DNA of 64,000 nt from Desmodesmus armatus (GCA_007449985.2 VIIQ02000091.1:186001-250000), one strand, 5' to 3'; counted from the stretch's first letter, positions 35,201 through 48,939 are shown. Translations and numbers: made by a program. Notes: generated by a model not told the origin, from the letters alone.

Positions 35201-38200
35201 CCCGCTCACGTACCTGCAGCTCCAGCCACCTGTGTGGCCAGCAGGTGCCAGTAGCGCCCAGCCATACGCAGCAGGTACCTGCAACACATGCACCAACAAA
35301 CTATGTTGTTTGCGTCCTCGCCTGTGTGTCGGAGCAGACATTGCAGGTTACATCGACTGGATGACCCGCGCAAGCATCCCTTTGGTCTTTGCCGCGCATT
35401 CGGGATTGGTAGGCACGCTAAGACCAACAAGCGCACTGCGCAGTGCATGCGCACTGCGCATGCATGAAATGCATGCATGCGCTGCACCATACCTGCCCTT
35501 TGGGTAGTCACACAGGCAGCGCGTGCCTCCAGCCACACTGGGCCCCACCAGCAGCCCTGCCAGCAGCGCCATGTTGGCCGGGTTGAGCCCCTCACACACC
35601 GACAGCAGCCACGTGATGGCCTTGCCACCCACAGCCACTGCAGGGGTGTCGTGCAGCTCACGCGTGAAGCTGCATGCGGCAAGGCGAGGTTGGGTGAGGT
35701 GCAGTGGTGCAGTGGGTGGGATGGCCAGGCGCGCAGACAGTGAGGAACAAGGAGGCAAGGCAGCAAGTGCACTAAGTCAGCACAGCTGTGCTTTGTTGGC
35801 TTGTTGAATGCCACCAGGCGGAGATGATGGGGCAGATGAGTGGTAAGTCAGTGTACTGCCAGTGTGCTGCGTGTAACTGCGGTGCTCAAGACCAATCAAG
35901 GTAGCTAGAACCATCCTACCAGCAGCGCCGAACCCTCCCCGGTCGCCAGGCAACAGCAGCGATAGAAGAAGCCCAGCTGGAAACACACGAGCAGCACGCG
36001 TGTGTGCGGGACAGTACCAACCTACAGCAACCCATCCTGCCCTGCCCACCTGTCTGCCCAGGGGTTCATGCTGATGTCAGGGTCCATCAACACACCAACC
36101 AACTGCAACAGCAGCCCCGACAGCGCCTGAACCTCTGATCCCAGCTGCTGCACGCGGGGCCCAGCCACGGGGGCAGGCCCCGAGCCAGCTGCTGCCACCT
36201 CCGCCACCAGCAGCTGCTGCAAGTCTGGCAGGGGCTTTGCCAGCACTGACACGGCCTTGCCAAGCAGCAGTGCTGCCTTGTGCTCTGTCAGCACAGACTT
36301 GATGCTGGGGGAGCTGCACAGCGGCAGCAGCACCTCACACACCTGCAGGAAAAAAAGCGGGAAACAGAGGAGCAGGGCGGAGGAGCCAGTGTGACGTCAG
36401 GGGCCAAGCACAGCACAGCAGCCCTGACATCCTAACTAACGGTTTACAGCAAGGCTTCCTTGTGCTCTGTCAGCACATACTGCATGTAGGCGGAGCTGCT
36501 AAGAGTTGCAGCAGCACCCCACAACATCTACAGGCAGAAGTTGACGCACAGTTATCACCAGTAACCTTCACCCTCTTCAAATTCAACGGCCATGACGTGT
36601 CAGGCCCTTGGTGCTGATTCATGCCCTGTGCACAGGCTGGGCTGTTTGGTGCCGGTCGGCCATCCGGTTGACTGCCTCATGCCCAGCCACCAGGGACACC
36701 CTAGCGCCAGGCGCTGCAAGCACAACCTCAAACCTAGAAACGCCAGCCGCCCTCCCACCTGGATGGCCCCCCTGACATCCTGGACCAGCTGATGGATTGT
36801 TTCGTTGATGTTCCGCTGCTTCCATATGTGGGGCTTGCCAGCCTCGCCCTTGATCTGAGCCAGTCGTGCAGCCAGGCCGTTGCGAGCCATACCGATGGAC
36901 TCCAGCTTGCCTCGCAGTGCAGCCAGGACCTGCGGCAAAGGGGGCGGCACCGACATGCACACAGCTATAACTTCACAGATCAAAGCACCCACACGCATAC
37001 GCACATGCGCCAAGTCTGGTCAACAGCAGGCTGGCCACATGCAGCGCCTTGATTGATGCTGCAGCATGTAGTGCCCTGCCGCCCAGACAGTTCATCCATG
37101 TGGATGCATGGCGCCTGCGCCTGCAACACCCTCAAACAGGTGACACGCAATGTGGGTTCTCACATACAGCACCAGTTGCCACACGGCAAGGCCGGCGCCA
37201 ACGTCAGGCATCGTCACAGCGGAACCCTGTGACCCGGGGTGCACTTATTGCAGCCCAGCTACCAAGTACCAACCGGCAATGACGCAGGAACGCAACCCCA
37301 GCCCAGCACATCAGGCAGTGATCCCCCATGACAATAGCACACCCTAACCCAGTACTGCATGATGCTCCTTGACAATGAATGAATACAGCCAAGCTACAGC
37401 CGGCAATGTCCCACAGCCGAATGACTCACGCAAGGCTTGGAAGTAGCCAAGGGCGCAAGTAAGTGAGGTGCGGGGTGTGTGATGTGTGGTGAATTGTAGT
37501 TTTGCCACGCCCCACTGATGGAGAGGCGCAGCCGCATGAACCACCACAAGTGAGACAACAACGCCCAACATGCGCCAGCCATCATAACAGCGAAAGTCTA
37601 TCAGTTACCGGGACCGCTGCATGAGCCTAAGTAGCGCCAGCCAGCCCGGCAACACAAAGCTGAGCTTGGCAACACGGCCCAACAAGCAGTGATGCAGGTA
37701 CAATGAACAAAACAGCACCCTTGCCAGGGCAGCCGCCCTGCACTGCTTTGCAGCAACAGGGTGGCCGAAGCACCACACAGCCGCTGCTTATGCTTATCAG
37801 CACAGCTTCTCACCAAGGGGCCGAGCTCTGGAGGGGTACCCCCGCCCACGCCGCACATGCGTGTGAGCATGCGCACCAGGGCCAGACGGGTCAGGCGAGT
37901 GCTGGAGGACAAGCCAAACTTGACAAGGGCCTGCAGGCATACAACAGTACACGCACATGCTTTCTTATCACACACATTGCTTGTCAAAATGGCTGGTTGC
38001 AACTCATCTGTCAACACACACCTACAGGTCAAACCAGTAGCCGTGAAGCCCAGCAGTGATTGATTACGTGCCAGCCGTTCGTTAACGACACCATTCAGTG
38101 ACAGCTCATCACAGAAGAGAGCGACAATCAACTGTGGTCACTGCAGGCAGAAGCATGCGTGTTACCTGCAGGCGGTCCCAATGCACCTCCAAGCTCAGCG

Positions 38201-41200
38201 CCAGCTGGCCCCGCAGGCTGATCAGGCTGGGCCGCTCGAACGGAGAGCCTGTGTGAGGCGCAGGAAGCAGCACAGCAGCACATACAGCTCACAGAGGTGC
38301 GCTGAGCAGAGCACACATGCGCTGGTGCTGTGCTGACCCCTTTGGGCTTGCAAGAAACAAGCAATACTTATGGGTGCCCTGCCCGTTGTGGTGCCTTCCC
38401 AAAACAGCAGGCACACCTCAGCGCATCAGCGCATGATGGACCATGACAGTACGTGCAGCCCAGCTACCAGCTGGCGATGTCCCACAACCGAATGACTCAC
38501 GCAAGGCTTGGAGCCAGCCAAGGGCGCAAGTAAGTGAGGTGTGGGGGGTGTGATGTGTGGTGAATTGTAGTTTTGCCACGCCCCACTGATGCAGAGGTGC
38601 AGCCGCATGAACCACCACAAGGAGTGCCCATCAACAAATACTGAAGCGCAAGGCACTCACACCTGCCTCAGCTGCTGCCATACACACTTATCGCTGCTTG
38701 GACAAAGACTTTGGCCTAGAAGGTGTATATGCTAGCTCCAAATTGTACAAGCAAATCACGCGGGGTCCCGTGTTGCGAAACACAGACAAACTACAATTTG
38801 ACAGCATGCATGCATCATGGACAGGGCTGACTTTGACGGCCTACCTTCCAGGGTGTCAACCCCCTCTGCTGCCGCTGCGTCCCTGTGCCGTGCTGCCGCC
38901 TGGCTGGCCCCCCGTGCTGGCCACTCGTCGGGGCACAGGTCAGCCAGGCCCAGCAGGGAGGACAGCAGCTGGCGGGGCCCTTGGCGGGGAGCAGGGGGCG
39001 GAGGGGCAGACGGGTCACCCTGCAGCAAGGGGGAGGGAAGACAAGGGTGCGCACACTTGCTCAATGCAGGCCACACAGCACGGATGGTGATGCCATGCAT
39101 GCCATGTCCAGAAAGGAACACGAAACATCTCATGAAGAAGTCAAGCAGACCACCCCGCACACGGAAAATGGCTGCAGCCATATAGGAAGCTGTTATGTAA
39201 GCAGCCTTTCAAGCAATGCTGCCAAAGGCATCACCCCCTCTTCACTCACTGCCTTGCGTGCGGCTGCGTCCTCCTTTGCAAACGTCTCCAGTGCATCGCT
39301 GGCGTACGGGAACACCCCCAGCAGTGCCCCCACAGGGTCAGGCCGCCAGCCCTGCAGCTGCCAGCACCGCAGGCACACAGCCAGCGCCTGACGGGCCTCC
39401 AGCAGCAGCAGCACCCGGCTGTTGCCCACCCGCGCAGCTGCACTAGACACGGCTGCATCCGCAGCACTGCGCTGAGTGGGGGTGAGGCTGGGGTCACTCG
39501 CACGCGCAATGAAGGGCACCAGCTGCGGGTGGGGCACGCATGCCTGCAGACCTTCCCTGCACGTCGCCACAGCACTGTGCGCACCTGCACACGCATGCAC
39601 ACACGCAGCCGATGCAGTTGCTCTGCAACATGTCTGTGACAAAGTACTCACAACACAGCAAGCCTGCAGGCAGTCATGACTGCTACTGTTGCACTGCAGT
39701 AGTCAGGACCCGGCTGATTCACGGCAGGGTGCCGATGTGGTTCATTGGTTGCTTAATGCTGTCATCAAGCAGTCATCTCCTGCTCGTGTCTCACAACTCA
39801 TGGCACTCACCGACAATGGCATCCAGGAGGCTGCATGCATCAAACGGCTTGAGCTCTGCATCACTGAGGTGCACCAGCAAGCTAGCCGTGGTAGTGCTGG
39901 CCGCACGCATCAGGGCAGCAGCAGCAGTGCGCGCTTGCAGCACTGACAGTACGTCCTGCAGGCAACACACGAAGGCAGCACCAGAATTTCTGCAGTTTGA
40001 ACACAGACATCTGCGCATACTCTAAGGCAACTTCTCCATACTGGCATACACCCACTCTGTCCGCTACCTCTATTCTCACCAGCAAGCAGCAGCGGGACCC
40101 CTGTGCTGCAGCACGCCCAGAGGCGCATGACTCGCTTAGCCACATGCACTCAGGCTTCCCAGCTTCCCCAATCTGCCTTACCTGCTGGCTGCCTCCCTGC
40201 ACGCTCCACACAAGGTCAGCATCAGACCCCCGCAGCGCCACCGTCGCAGTGCGCAGCGCCCGCTCCAGCACATCCAGCACACCAGCACGCAGCAACTCGG
40301 CCACAAGCTCCCGGGATTCAAACCCGTCTCGAAGCATCGCTGCATCAACACCCTGCTGAGGAGCAACAGCCACACACCCCTGTAACCCCTGCGGGCCCAG
40401 GGACCCGTCTGGATTGAGGCTGAGGCTGGGGTTCACAGCGTGAGGCATACTCGCCCGCTGCTGCGGCCGGTCTGCGGCCCTGCGAGCGAGGACGCGCACG
40501 CTGAGAGGCGCGCCGCGCAGCAGCATGTCGATGAGGTGCAGGGAGCACAGCGCGGCAGAGCGTGACGCAGCGTTGCGCATAAACTCCACCACCGCTTCTG
40601 CCTTCACATCTTGGCCCCACGGCGGCGGAACACCCATTGTGGCTGCAACCCCATCCAGGCCGGCCACTGCTGCCGCAGCTGCATCACGAACAGCAGCATC
40701 CGGAGCTGCAACCGCACCACCCGCAGATCCAAGCACGTCGTCCGGCAGCCGCAGCTTGCGCTCGTCGTCGACCGTCACAACCGGCGGCAGCTGTTGGCTC
40801 AGCCAGTCGAGCAGCTCCGCACCGCTGCCGCTGCCAGAGCCGTCGCCAGCCTGCTGCCAGTACTTGAGCAGCCGCTCCCCGGTCATGACACACCCGTGCA
40901 GCTGCCACAGCACTTGCTCGCGCTGCTGCCGCGCTGCCTCCCACCCCCCCGGGATGATCGCCGACGGCAGCCCCTGGTGATGCTGCGGTTGGCCGCCTGC
41001 TGCAGCAGCGGTCTCCAGAAGGTCTGGGAAGGCCGCCTGCGCAGCAGCTGGCCCGCTGCGTTCCTGCTCTGCGAGCAGCGCCTTCAAGCTGGCTGCCATG
41101 CCATGGGCCAGGGGCAGCCAGGTGGTGAGGGCGTCAGCATGAGGGGACGACATGACCGCGAGGAGGATGTCGGGGGCGTACAGCGCACCGTACACGAGGC

Positions 41201-44200
41201 TGGGACGCTCTAGGGCAGGCATCAGCAGGTGGTCCATTTCCAGGCCATCCTCCAGCAGCCCCTGTATGCAGCAGTGCGACATCATGATGGGGTGTGTGAT
41301 GAGCAATGGTGCTTGTCCAGGATGCCTTTGCATGCCGTAGGAGCAGGGTGTGATCTATACACGTTGTCTTGTCACATCTTAAACACCACAACTCGTCACA
41401 AGTTGAAGACAAGAAACCCAGGTGCCGAAGGGACACCACCAGCCTATTCCTGCAGCCGAGTCCTGCAAAGGCATTGTTGCACCCCAGACTATGGGCTGGT
41501 AGCGACCGCATCCCAACAGCATGGGACTGCTATCAAATTAGGAGCTTGGCCAGGTGATGCTGGAAGCTTGGCCAAAGCACACAACGGCTGCTGCACAACC
41601 ACACAATGCATACTGCCCGATCATTGAGACACAACAGACAGCTGAAAGGACGCATACATGGCAACCGCCGCCCACCTGCGGCGCTTGTTCTGCCTTGACC
41701 TTGCCCACTGCCGCACCCTGCACCTTGCCGCACTGCTCCAGCAGCACTGCCAGCTGGCGCAGAGCAGGCGTGCAGGAGGACAGGACAGACACAAGGGACT
41801 GCTGCCCCACCTCGCTGGCAAACCCACCCTGCATAACAGACACACCACTCTAATTCAGTGTTGTGTCCTGCTGTGTCTTACGATTGCAGCGGGCCAGATA
41901 GACAGGGCCGACTACAGCAACAGATGGTGTCATGCTATTGTGGTACGAAGGGACGCTGGCTTCAATTTCAAGGAGACCAAACAAGCCATCAATGCATCAG
42001 CTTCTGACTAAACCCAACCATGCCAGCGCTCGAAACCTGTACCTGCCGCGCAGCCACTGCCACCTCTCACAGCATGTGCTGTGCCCTCATGTACACATGT
42101 CACCTCCTGCAAGCCAGACCTGCTGACGTCAGGCTGCGACCACTACAACCACCACATCCATAATTTTCGCCGAGTCGCCCGCCACAGAGTCACCCGCCAT
42201 ACCAAACTCAGGCTCACCTTGAACAGCGCCAGGAGTGCCGCATTGAGCCTGTCGATGGTGCCACGCCCACTACTGTCCAAGCTCAGGCCCCTGTAGCTGC
42301 CACCCAGCAGCTCCTTCGACCCCTGCAGCTCCGCCGTGGCCTCCACTAGCAGCCACAGCCGCTGCAGGCTGTCTGACAGGTCCCCAGCAGCAGCAGCGGC
42401 AGCGTCCGCAGACGCATCGCTGCCAGCACCATACAGCAGCAGCGCCCCAGGGTCCGATGGCGTCCCTCCCAGGCCTGCTGCTGCTGCCAGGAGTGCTGTG
42501 CGCTCTGTCGCCCAGCCCTGCCGGGGATCGTAGGGCAGTGAGGTGTCAGGGCTGAAGGGCCCACCATCAAGGCACACCTGAGGCAGGGCAGGTGGCAGCA
42601 GGGTGCAGGGTCAGGAGAGCCAGCTAGTCAACAGACATGCTGAAGCCACAAGCTGATGGTTATAGCTTCGACTCGTTGACAATTGTCGACCACGACGCCA
42701 TGTGGCAAGGGCAACAGAGTGCCTGTCTTTCTGAATGTGGTGGCGTGCCTGTCAGGCAACAGGGGCGCACGAAGCTGCTTGAAAATAGTTCATGAAGAGT
42801 CATTGATATTGCTCTACCTCCAAGACACAACCCTCCTCAAATCCATTTCATGAGGAGTCCTGGGGACCATGACATTTTGTCAGAGCAGCCACGCCACAAC
42901 TGAGCCACCTGTTGGAGTGACCAAAAAAACGCCATACATGTCGCGGATGTATGAGAGGGCTTCCCGCCCATGTTCAACACATGGACACCTCAGTAAGACT
43001 GCAGTCAGTCACGTACCTGTCTCGCAGGGCTCACTGCAGTGGCCAGTGCTGCCAAGCCATCCCTGGCTGCCGTAAGGAAGCTCCAGCCCCCGCTGCTGGC
43101 CGTCAGTGCAGATGTCAGGGCACGGATGGAGGCCAGCAGCTGTGCATGCTCCCGGCACAGCTCTTCCTGCTGCTCAGCTATCTCTATCTGCTGCTGCTGC
43201 TGCTCGGCGCTGGGAAGGTCTGGTACACGGTTGCAGCACAGCAGCGGCACATGTCAGTCAGCACAGATCCGCATATACCATGATGCTTGTACGCAGGATC
43301 TATTCGAAGCTGTACAAATAGATCCATTTTGACCCCTGTGCTGTGCTTCAGCCAGGGTGCAAGAGGGTTCTCAAGGCAAGCGACAAGCCACCGCATGCAT
43401 GCACCTGCACCCCATGCCCCTGCCAAGGAAACACACCTGCCGACAGCTGCTGCTGCAGCTGCACCAGCCTGCACACGTGCACGCCAATGTAGATCACAAA
43501 CGCAGCCAGCAGGTCCAAAACCCTGAACCCAAGCAGCAGCTGCAGCACACACGCATCCGCCTCCTGGCGCTGCGGCTGCAGCTGGAGTGGGGTGCCGTGT
43601 GCTGCCCGAGAGGCTTTGAGGGCGGGACTCTGCTTCCCTGGAGGCGGCTGCAGCACCAATGTTGCCAGGTCGCTGGCTGCTGCTGCAACGTGGTTGACAT
43701 GCACACATAGCTTCTGGGGGCTCAGCAGCAGAGCATTGACCTTGCCAGCCAGCATGGGACCTACAGTAGACTGAAGGGCATCCAGGCAGTGGTAGGCTCG
43801 CAGCCGCCGCAGCACACTCTGCAGGGAGATAAATCAGGGCAGCAAGGAAATCGGCGTAGCTTAGCTTGCAGCTCCACGTGTGTTCAGCATCAGGTGCAGG
43901 ACACACATACAGTCGGCATACACGTGGACCACCACGTGAAGGCCGCGCAGGTGGCGGGCAAGACAGTGTGAAGGTGCACAAGGAGCTCCGCAAAGCAGGC
44001 CAGCATGCATGCGTGCAACTGCTACATACAGTTGCTGGACACGCTGTGCCTGCAAGCCTCAGGCCAGCACAGTGTGACACGTTGGCGAAGACACCGAAGG
44101 CGGGCAGCAAAACAAATGGTGGCGCAGCAGTGCCACTTCTGGACAACAACACTCAGCAGGCTGGCAAGACGGGACTCTGCAGTGTGCAGATATGCACAGG

Positions 44201-47200
44201 TGACAGCTGCTGCTGGTGCCACTGCAGCAGCAAGAAATCAGGACAATGTGTGTCATTCTCAACTCACCGCACAGCTGAGGGCGGCATCAGGGTGCAGCGG
44301 AGACAGCGCCATCTTCAGCAAGGCGTTGTACAGCTGGCCGTGGTACAGCTGCGGCAGGGGCGGCTGCTGCTGCACTTTGGGTGCGGCAACTTGTGGCGCC
44401 TGCAGGACACAACACAGCCAGCACTAGCCGATACCGCCTGACTGTTTGTCTGCCTCCACTTGTGGTTGCAGGCATCTACCATCATGACATGTAAGCCTGC
44501 TGCCCGCCCTGTGTTGCACCAGCACACTCATTTCGACCAGCGCTAATCACAGCAAGACATACAGAGACATGCTGACCACCACAGGACAAGAAGCATCATG
44601 ATGTGGGGTAACTACGGGAGGCCAAGATGTACCCCATGAGCCTCTGGCTCCCTTGCGGGTTGCACGGCCTGCCGTGCCAAATACTGTAACTGTAGTTGTC
44701 TTTCACCTGCTCCTCCTCTTTTTTGGGCTCCTCTTCATACTCCACGTAGTTGCCCTCGTCTGTGAGGTACTCCCCGTCCTCCTGCTCCACATCCTCCTCC
44801 TTCACCCGCCGCGGCTGCTCATCATGCTGCCACTGCTCACGCTGCTGCTGCTGCTCCTCACCACCATCACCACCCTCCTGATCGCTGTACTGCTGCTCCC
44901 CTGCGCTGTCCTGCCCTGCCCCCTGCCGGTCCTGCCCGTCCCCCTCCCAACTCTCCTGCACAAGGCCCTCCTCAGAGTCCCCTTGCTGCTCCTGCTGCCC
45001 GATCGACCCCTCAACATCATCATCATGCATGCCTGTGTACTCCGTGCCCTCAAAATCCAACTCAGCATCATCACCCCCATGAGAACCATCATGCAGAGAC
45101 CCATGGTGCAGACCATCTCCATCCCCATCCTCACCCCCATCATTGTACCCCCCGTCACTCTCGTGCTGACTACCAAAGTGCTCATCATCACCGCCCTGTT
45201 CACTCCCCTCTCCATGTCTCCGATGGCTACCCTCACTAGAACCCCAGACCTGCTGCTGCAACGGTCGCCGCCCACATCATCCTGCCCTCCCTCCCCTTGC
45301 AAACCCTCATACAAGCCACCATCATCCTCATCATCTGCTGCTGCATACCTGCCTGCATCACCGCTGGGTTCCCGCTTGATGGGGGAGGCCCCTGCAGACC
45401 CAGCCTCATCCCCTGCATATCCGGCAGCCGCCACGGCACCCGCGGCAAAACCACCACCATCATCTGATGCAACGACACCCCCATCAGACTGTCTACGGGC
45501 GCCACGACCGCCGTCACGACCGTCATCCCACACACCGGAAACAACACCAGACCCGCCCGCACCAGCAGTCAGACTGGCGCGCCGGTGAGACGAGCTGGCA
45601 GTTCCACTGGCACCACCAGCACCACCGTCAGCAGCAGCAAGCCGCTGCTTCTTAGCCGGGCTGCCATCCAAGTCCCTGCCAACACTGCCGCTGGCAGTGG
45701 CGGCAACATGCGGGCTGCGCTGCCACGGTTTCGCAGTGCGCGCTGCTGTCGCGCGTGTGCTGCGCTGGGCTGCTTGCTGTGCAGAGTCTGCTGGGCGCAG
45801 TTCAGGCGCCTTGGTTGCTGGGTTGAGGGTCCCTTGAAGTGTGCTGCAGGCCAGGGTTGGGCAGCTGTCCATAAGGATGTCCACCAACCCAGTGCCATAG
45901 TCCTGCAGCCGCTGGGGAGGGTGAGGCACGCTAAGCAGCTCTGCAGACAACAACGGAGATGGGGTGGGAGGATAGCAAAGGACAGACGGCAACCAAACAA
46001 ACAGACCAACAGCCAGGGTGTAGAGGCGACGCTTGTGGGGGCATAGACATGTTCAATGATTGACAGGTTGCAGCGTTGCACAAGGCGGACTCCGTACAAA
46101 GAAGAGAGCAACAGGCGGCTGTCGCCGTCACACAAGGAGGCTAGATGCCCTCTGCCGAGGGCTCGGGTGCTGCTGCAACCCTGCATAAACCTGAGCTGGC
46201 AATTCAATAAGCAAGACTGTCATTTTGAGGGCTGGTTGGGCCTGGGTGAAGGAAAGCAATAATTGGACTACGCTGAAGACCTGCACGTCTGGCAGGGCAC
46301 ACCAGAGACAAGGTGCAGCAAGTTGCAAGCGCTATCGCACCTGTGATGGCAATGGCAGCAGGCCGTGGCCGCCCAGGCCATGTCAGGAGCTGCGCTGCCG
46401 TATCCTGGCATGCCGCCACCAGGATTGCTGCACACACGCCAGCCATGGCCAGCTCTATGCTGTCAGGCATGTTGACCCTGCAAGACAAACGAACACATGG
46501 GCATCCGTCAACGAAGCTGCCATGCAGGACCCCTTGCACTCTAAAGTTGCGGACAGAGTGCAGTACTGTGCAGCATAATGTCAACAACAGAGGTTATCAA
46601 GGGGTCCATGCTATCCACATACACCTAGGCTGCAAGCCTCAGCACCATGTGACACAGGAGCTGTCGGACATCAACATACGTACTTGACTGTAGCCATGGC
46701 ACTGCAGCAGTAGGTGGCCATGTCCAAGATGGGGTCCCTGATGCCGTCCCAGTCAACTGCATAGTTCTTGGGGTTGACATGGTGAGTCAGCTTGGCCATC
46801 ATGGCACAAGGATTGCCTTTGTTGACCAGCAAATGTAACAAACAGTGCAGCAGGTGAAACAGTCAGGCAGGTGTACCCTCAAGGCAGGGGTGCCGATGTG
46901 ATGTCATGGGTGCCATTGGGGTTCAAACCGAGCGGCAGCATATCAGCTGATCTGCCCCACAACATGATGTGCGCAGCATCCCACTGCTCCACCAACAACA
47001 TGCAGCAGTTGTAAACAGTGTACTAGTAACATGGCAGGCGCCAGATGCGCACTGCAGCAGCCTGCACAGCAGCTCTGTGTGTCAGTAGTACGCCCCGTGC
47101 AACCCGGCGTCCCTGCACTGAAGCAACCTGCCCTGGCACGGCTGCCGCCCGCCGCACCTCTCTTTGCTGCCAGCACAGCTGTTGCCATCTGCTCACAGGC

Positions 47201-48530
47201 CTGCATGTCACCTGGCTCCGGCACATCCCCGCCTGCTGGCAGCGGCAGGGTCTTGCCATGCTGGCCCCAGAAATTGGCCAGTGGCGTCAGGATCAGCACA
47301 AACGCGGGAGGCATCTTCCGCAGCGGCAGCATCTGCCCCGACGCGCGTGGCAGGATGGGTGCTGCTGCGATCACGGCAGACTGGTCCTGCTGCTGCTGTT
47401 GTGCTGGGTTGGGCAGGGACAGCTGCGGGCTGACTTCAGGCAGGGGGCAGAGGCGCTCCTCTGCTGCCGCCTGCGGTGACGAGACACAGCGGCGGCATGG
47501 TGGGCTGGGCTAGCGATTTGCTGTGGCATGCAGTGTGCCATACAGCGGGTTGCAGTTGATGAGTAAGTTGCTGGCTGTTGCTGCTAGTCCATCCACCTGC
47601 CAGGCAACTGCAGGAGTGGCAGGCTGCGCTGTGCTGGCCATACAGCGTAGCAAGCTGCACTCTCAGACCAAGTGCATGACACCAGCGCTTTGTAAAAACA
47701 CAGTGACGGCCCGTGATGCTGGCTTCAACTGTGCAACCATACGGCAGTCGACCGCAACAGGCGCCAGCTGCATGTTGGACCGGGCCCCCACCTTTATCTG
47801 CTCTGGTGCGCTGCTCAGAGCATAGCCCGTCAACTGCAGGGTTACCCTGCACCTGCATCTGCCACGCAGGACCACATGCTGCGTGGGAAACACCTGAACA
47901 AGAAGTCAACAAGCAGCGCAGCACACAGCTTGATACACCCCTGTGCGCGGTACCTGTGCTGGAACAGCAGCACCTGTGCTGAGGGGTGGGTGCACAGGGA
48001 GGCTTGGGCAGGGTACACTTGCTGTGCTGCCCACACCATGACACGCAAAACACTTCAGGTAATCAATTTGGTGTTGCTTATGCGATACACAAACCCTTGC
48101 CAACTGCGCTGCAGGAAGCTTGATGTGCTGCTGCTGTTGCAGTGGCAGCAGCACCGCACCTGCAGCACAGCAGCAGCCTCGCATGGCGCAGAGACTGCCC
48201 CAATCAAGGGTGAGAAACGCGCTGCTGCAGGCGTGTGCAGGTCCCGTGCCCATGCCTTGAACACCGGTTGGGGGCCATTGGCGGGGGTGTCTGCTGCCAG
48301 GAGGCTGATGCCAGTGACCAGCACCGGTTCAGCAAAATGCACCTGCAGCCCGTCATGGAGGCACACAAACCAACAAAACCGTCATCAAGCTATCTGATGT
48401 GTGCCTCTGCTGACCAGGATGCAGCGTAGCACCCACTCACATCCTTTGTCACTTCCCCCTGCAGCGACTGCTCAAGGGTGAAGCTCCAGAGCAGTGACTG
48501 CTGTTGCAAAGCACCAGCACTGCCCATCAT
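32283..48530 (-). CDS. VIR: Virilizer-like m6A methyltransferase complex subunit, copy B (27 exons)
   Basis: Paralogue of VIR-A in mirror orientation. Exons: 48530-48441, 48342-48160, 47893-47792, 47470-47158, 46816-46684, 46477-46341, 45940-44707, 44399-44268, 43818-43437, 43219-43017, 42577-42218, 41828-41676, 41261-40182, 39955-39811, 39584-39250, 39019-38845, 38248-38166, 37930-37814, 36929-36759, 36342-36050, 35669-35493, 35278-35214, 34883-34667, 34508-34346, 33618-33372, 33135-32980, 32662-32283; about 2,400 residues. Splice phases agree throughout except in the acidic exon 7, where the frame moves by one near 45250 (indel or missed intron). The N-terminus has VHFAEPVLVTGI and HVVLRGRCRCRVTLQL. 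The C-terminus has the conserved SRKISMHVDDFESRQQ, then a tail of Met/Gly/Gln repeats (PMGGVMPGMGVGPMGMG) without zinc knuckles. Start: two adjacent ATGs at 48530 and 48527. It lacks any clear disabling lesion outside exon 7, so it may be the functional copy. Confidence 0.75.
33850..34345 (-). repeat. CCCACC-rich intronic block, G-rich on the transcribed RNA
   Basis: The plus strand is dense with CCCACCCA and CCAGCCAG units, strongest at 34165-34345. It falls wholly in the VIR-B intron between exons 34508-34346 and 33618-33372, so the pre-mRNA carries repeated GGGTGGGTGGG. That pattern can form G-quadruplexes. The same part of VIR-A is one uninterrupted exon (15149-15534), so this intron is absent there. 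Confidence 0.75.
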
Positions 48531-48939
48531 GCCACCCGACTACTGAGGCGCCATCATCTGTCGTTTGTGCCTCAAGTCAATGCTTCTGCAGACGGTGATC
48601 TGAGCACAGCAGCCGGGTGGATTTGTTCATCACCTCCGCCCGTGACTAGGATCAAATTATGCGATCTACACTTTGCTTTGTTCTGACCTTGGGTTCAGAC
48701 TCACCAGTCACTCTTTTGCAGTTGCCAGGCTGTTCCATAGAACTCAGGGACCTCAATAAGTAGTAAGCCACTTGAATTGCAACACACTGTTCCTCTTTTT
48801 TGTGAGCACTTGATCCGTCTCTGTCCACTGGCCATGCCCTCTGCATGCTGAGTGCACTGTCAGCAACAGCAACTTTGCTGAACTGGCGCTGGACACTGCT
48901 ATAAGCCTCCTGGCAGCTGACACCCTAGGCAGCAAACTG
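48531..48939. promoter_or_regulatory. Divergent VIR-B/PEX10 intergenic region with a virilizer scrap
   Basis: Only about 410 bp separate the VIR-B start (-) from the chosen PEX10 start (+), so the two probably share a bidirectional promoter (inference; no motif is certain). Its PEX10-proximal end, 48866-48931 read on +, matches VIR-B exon 2 in inverted orientation: FAELALDTAISLLAADT against FAEPVLVTGISLLAADT. Confidence 0.5.

Noticed and set aside
44653..45588. 311-codon open frame on + opposite VIR-B exon 7
   Set aside because: Antisense of the acidic repeat region; gives only Leu/Ile/Pro low complexity.
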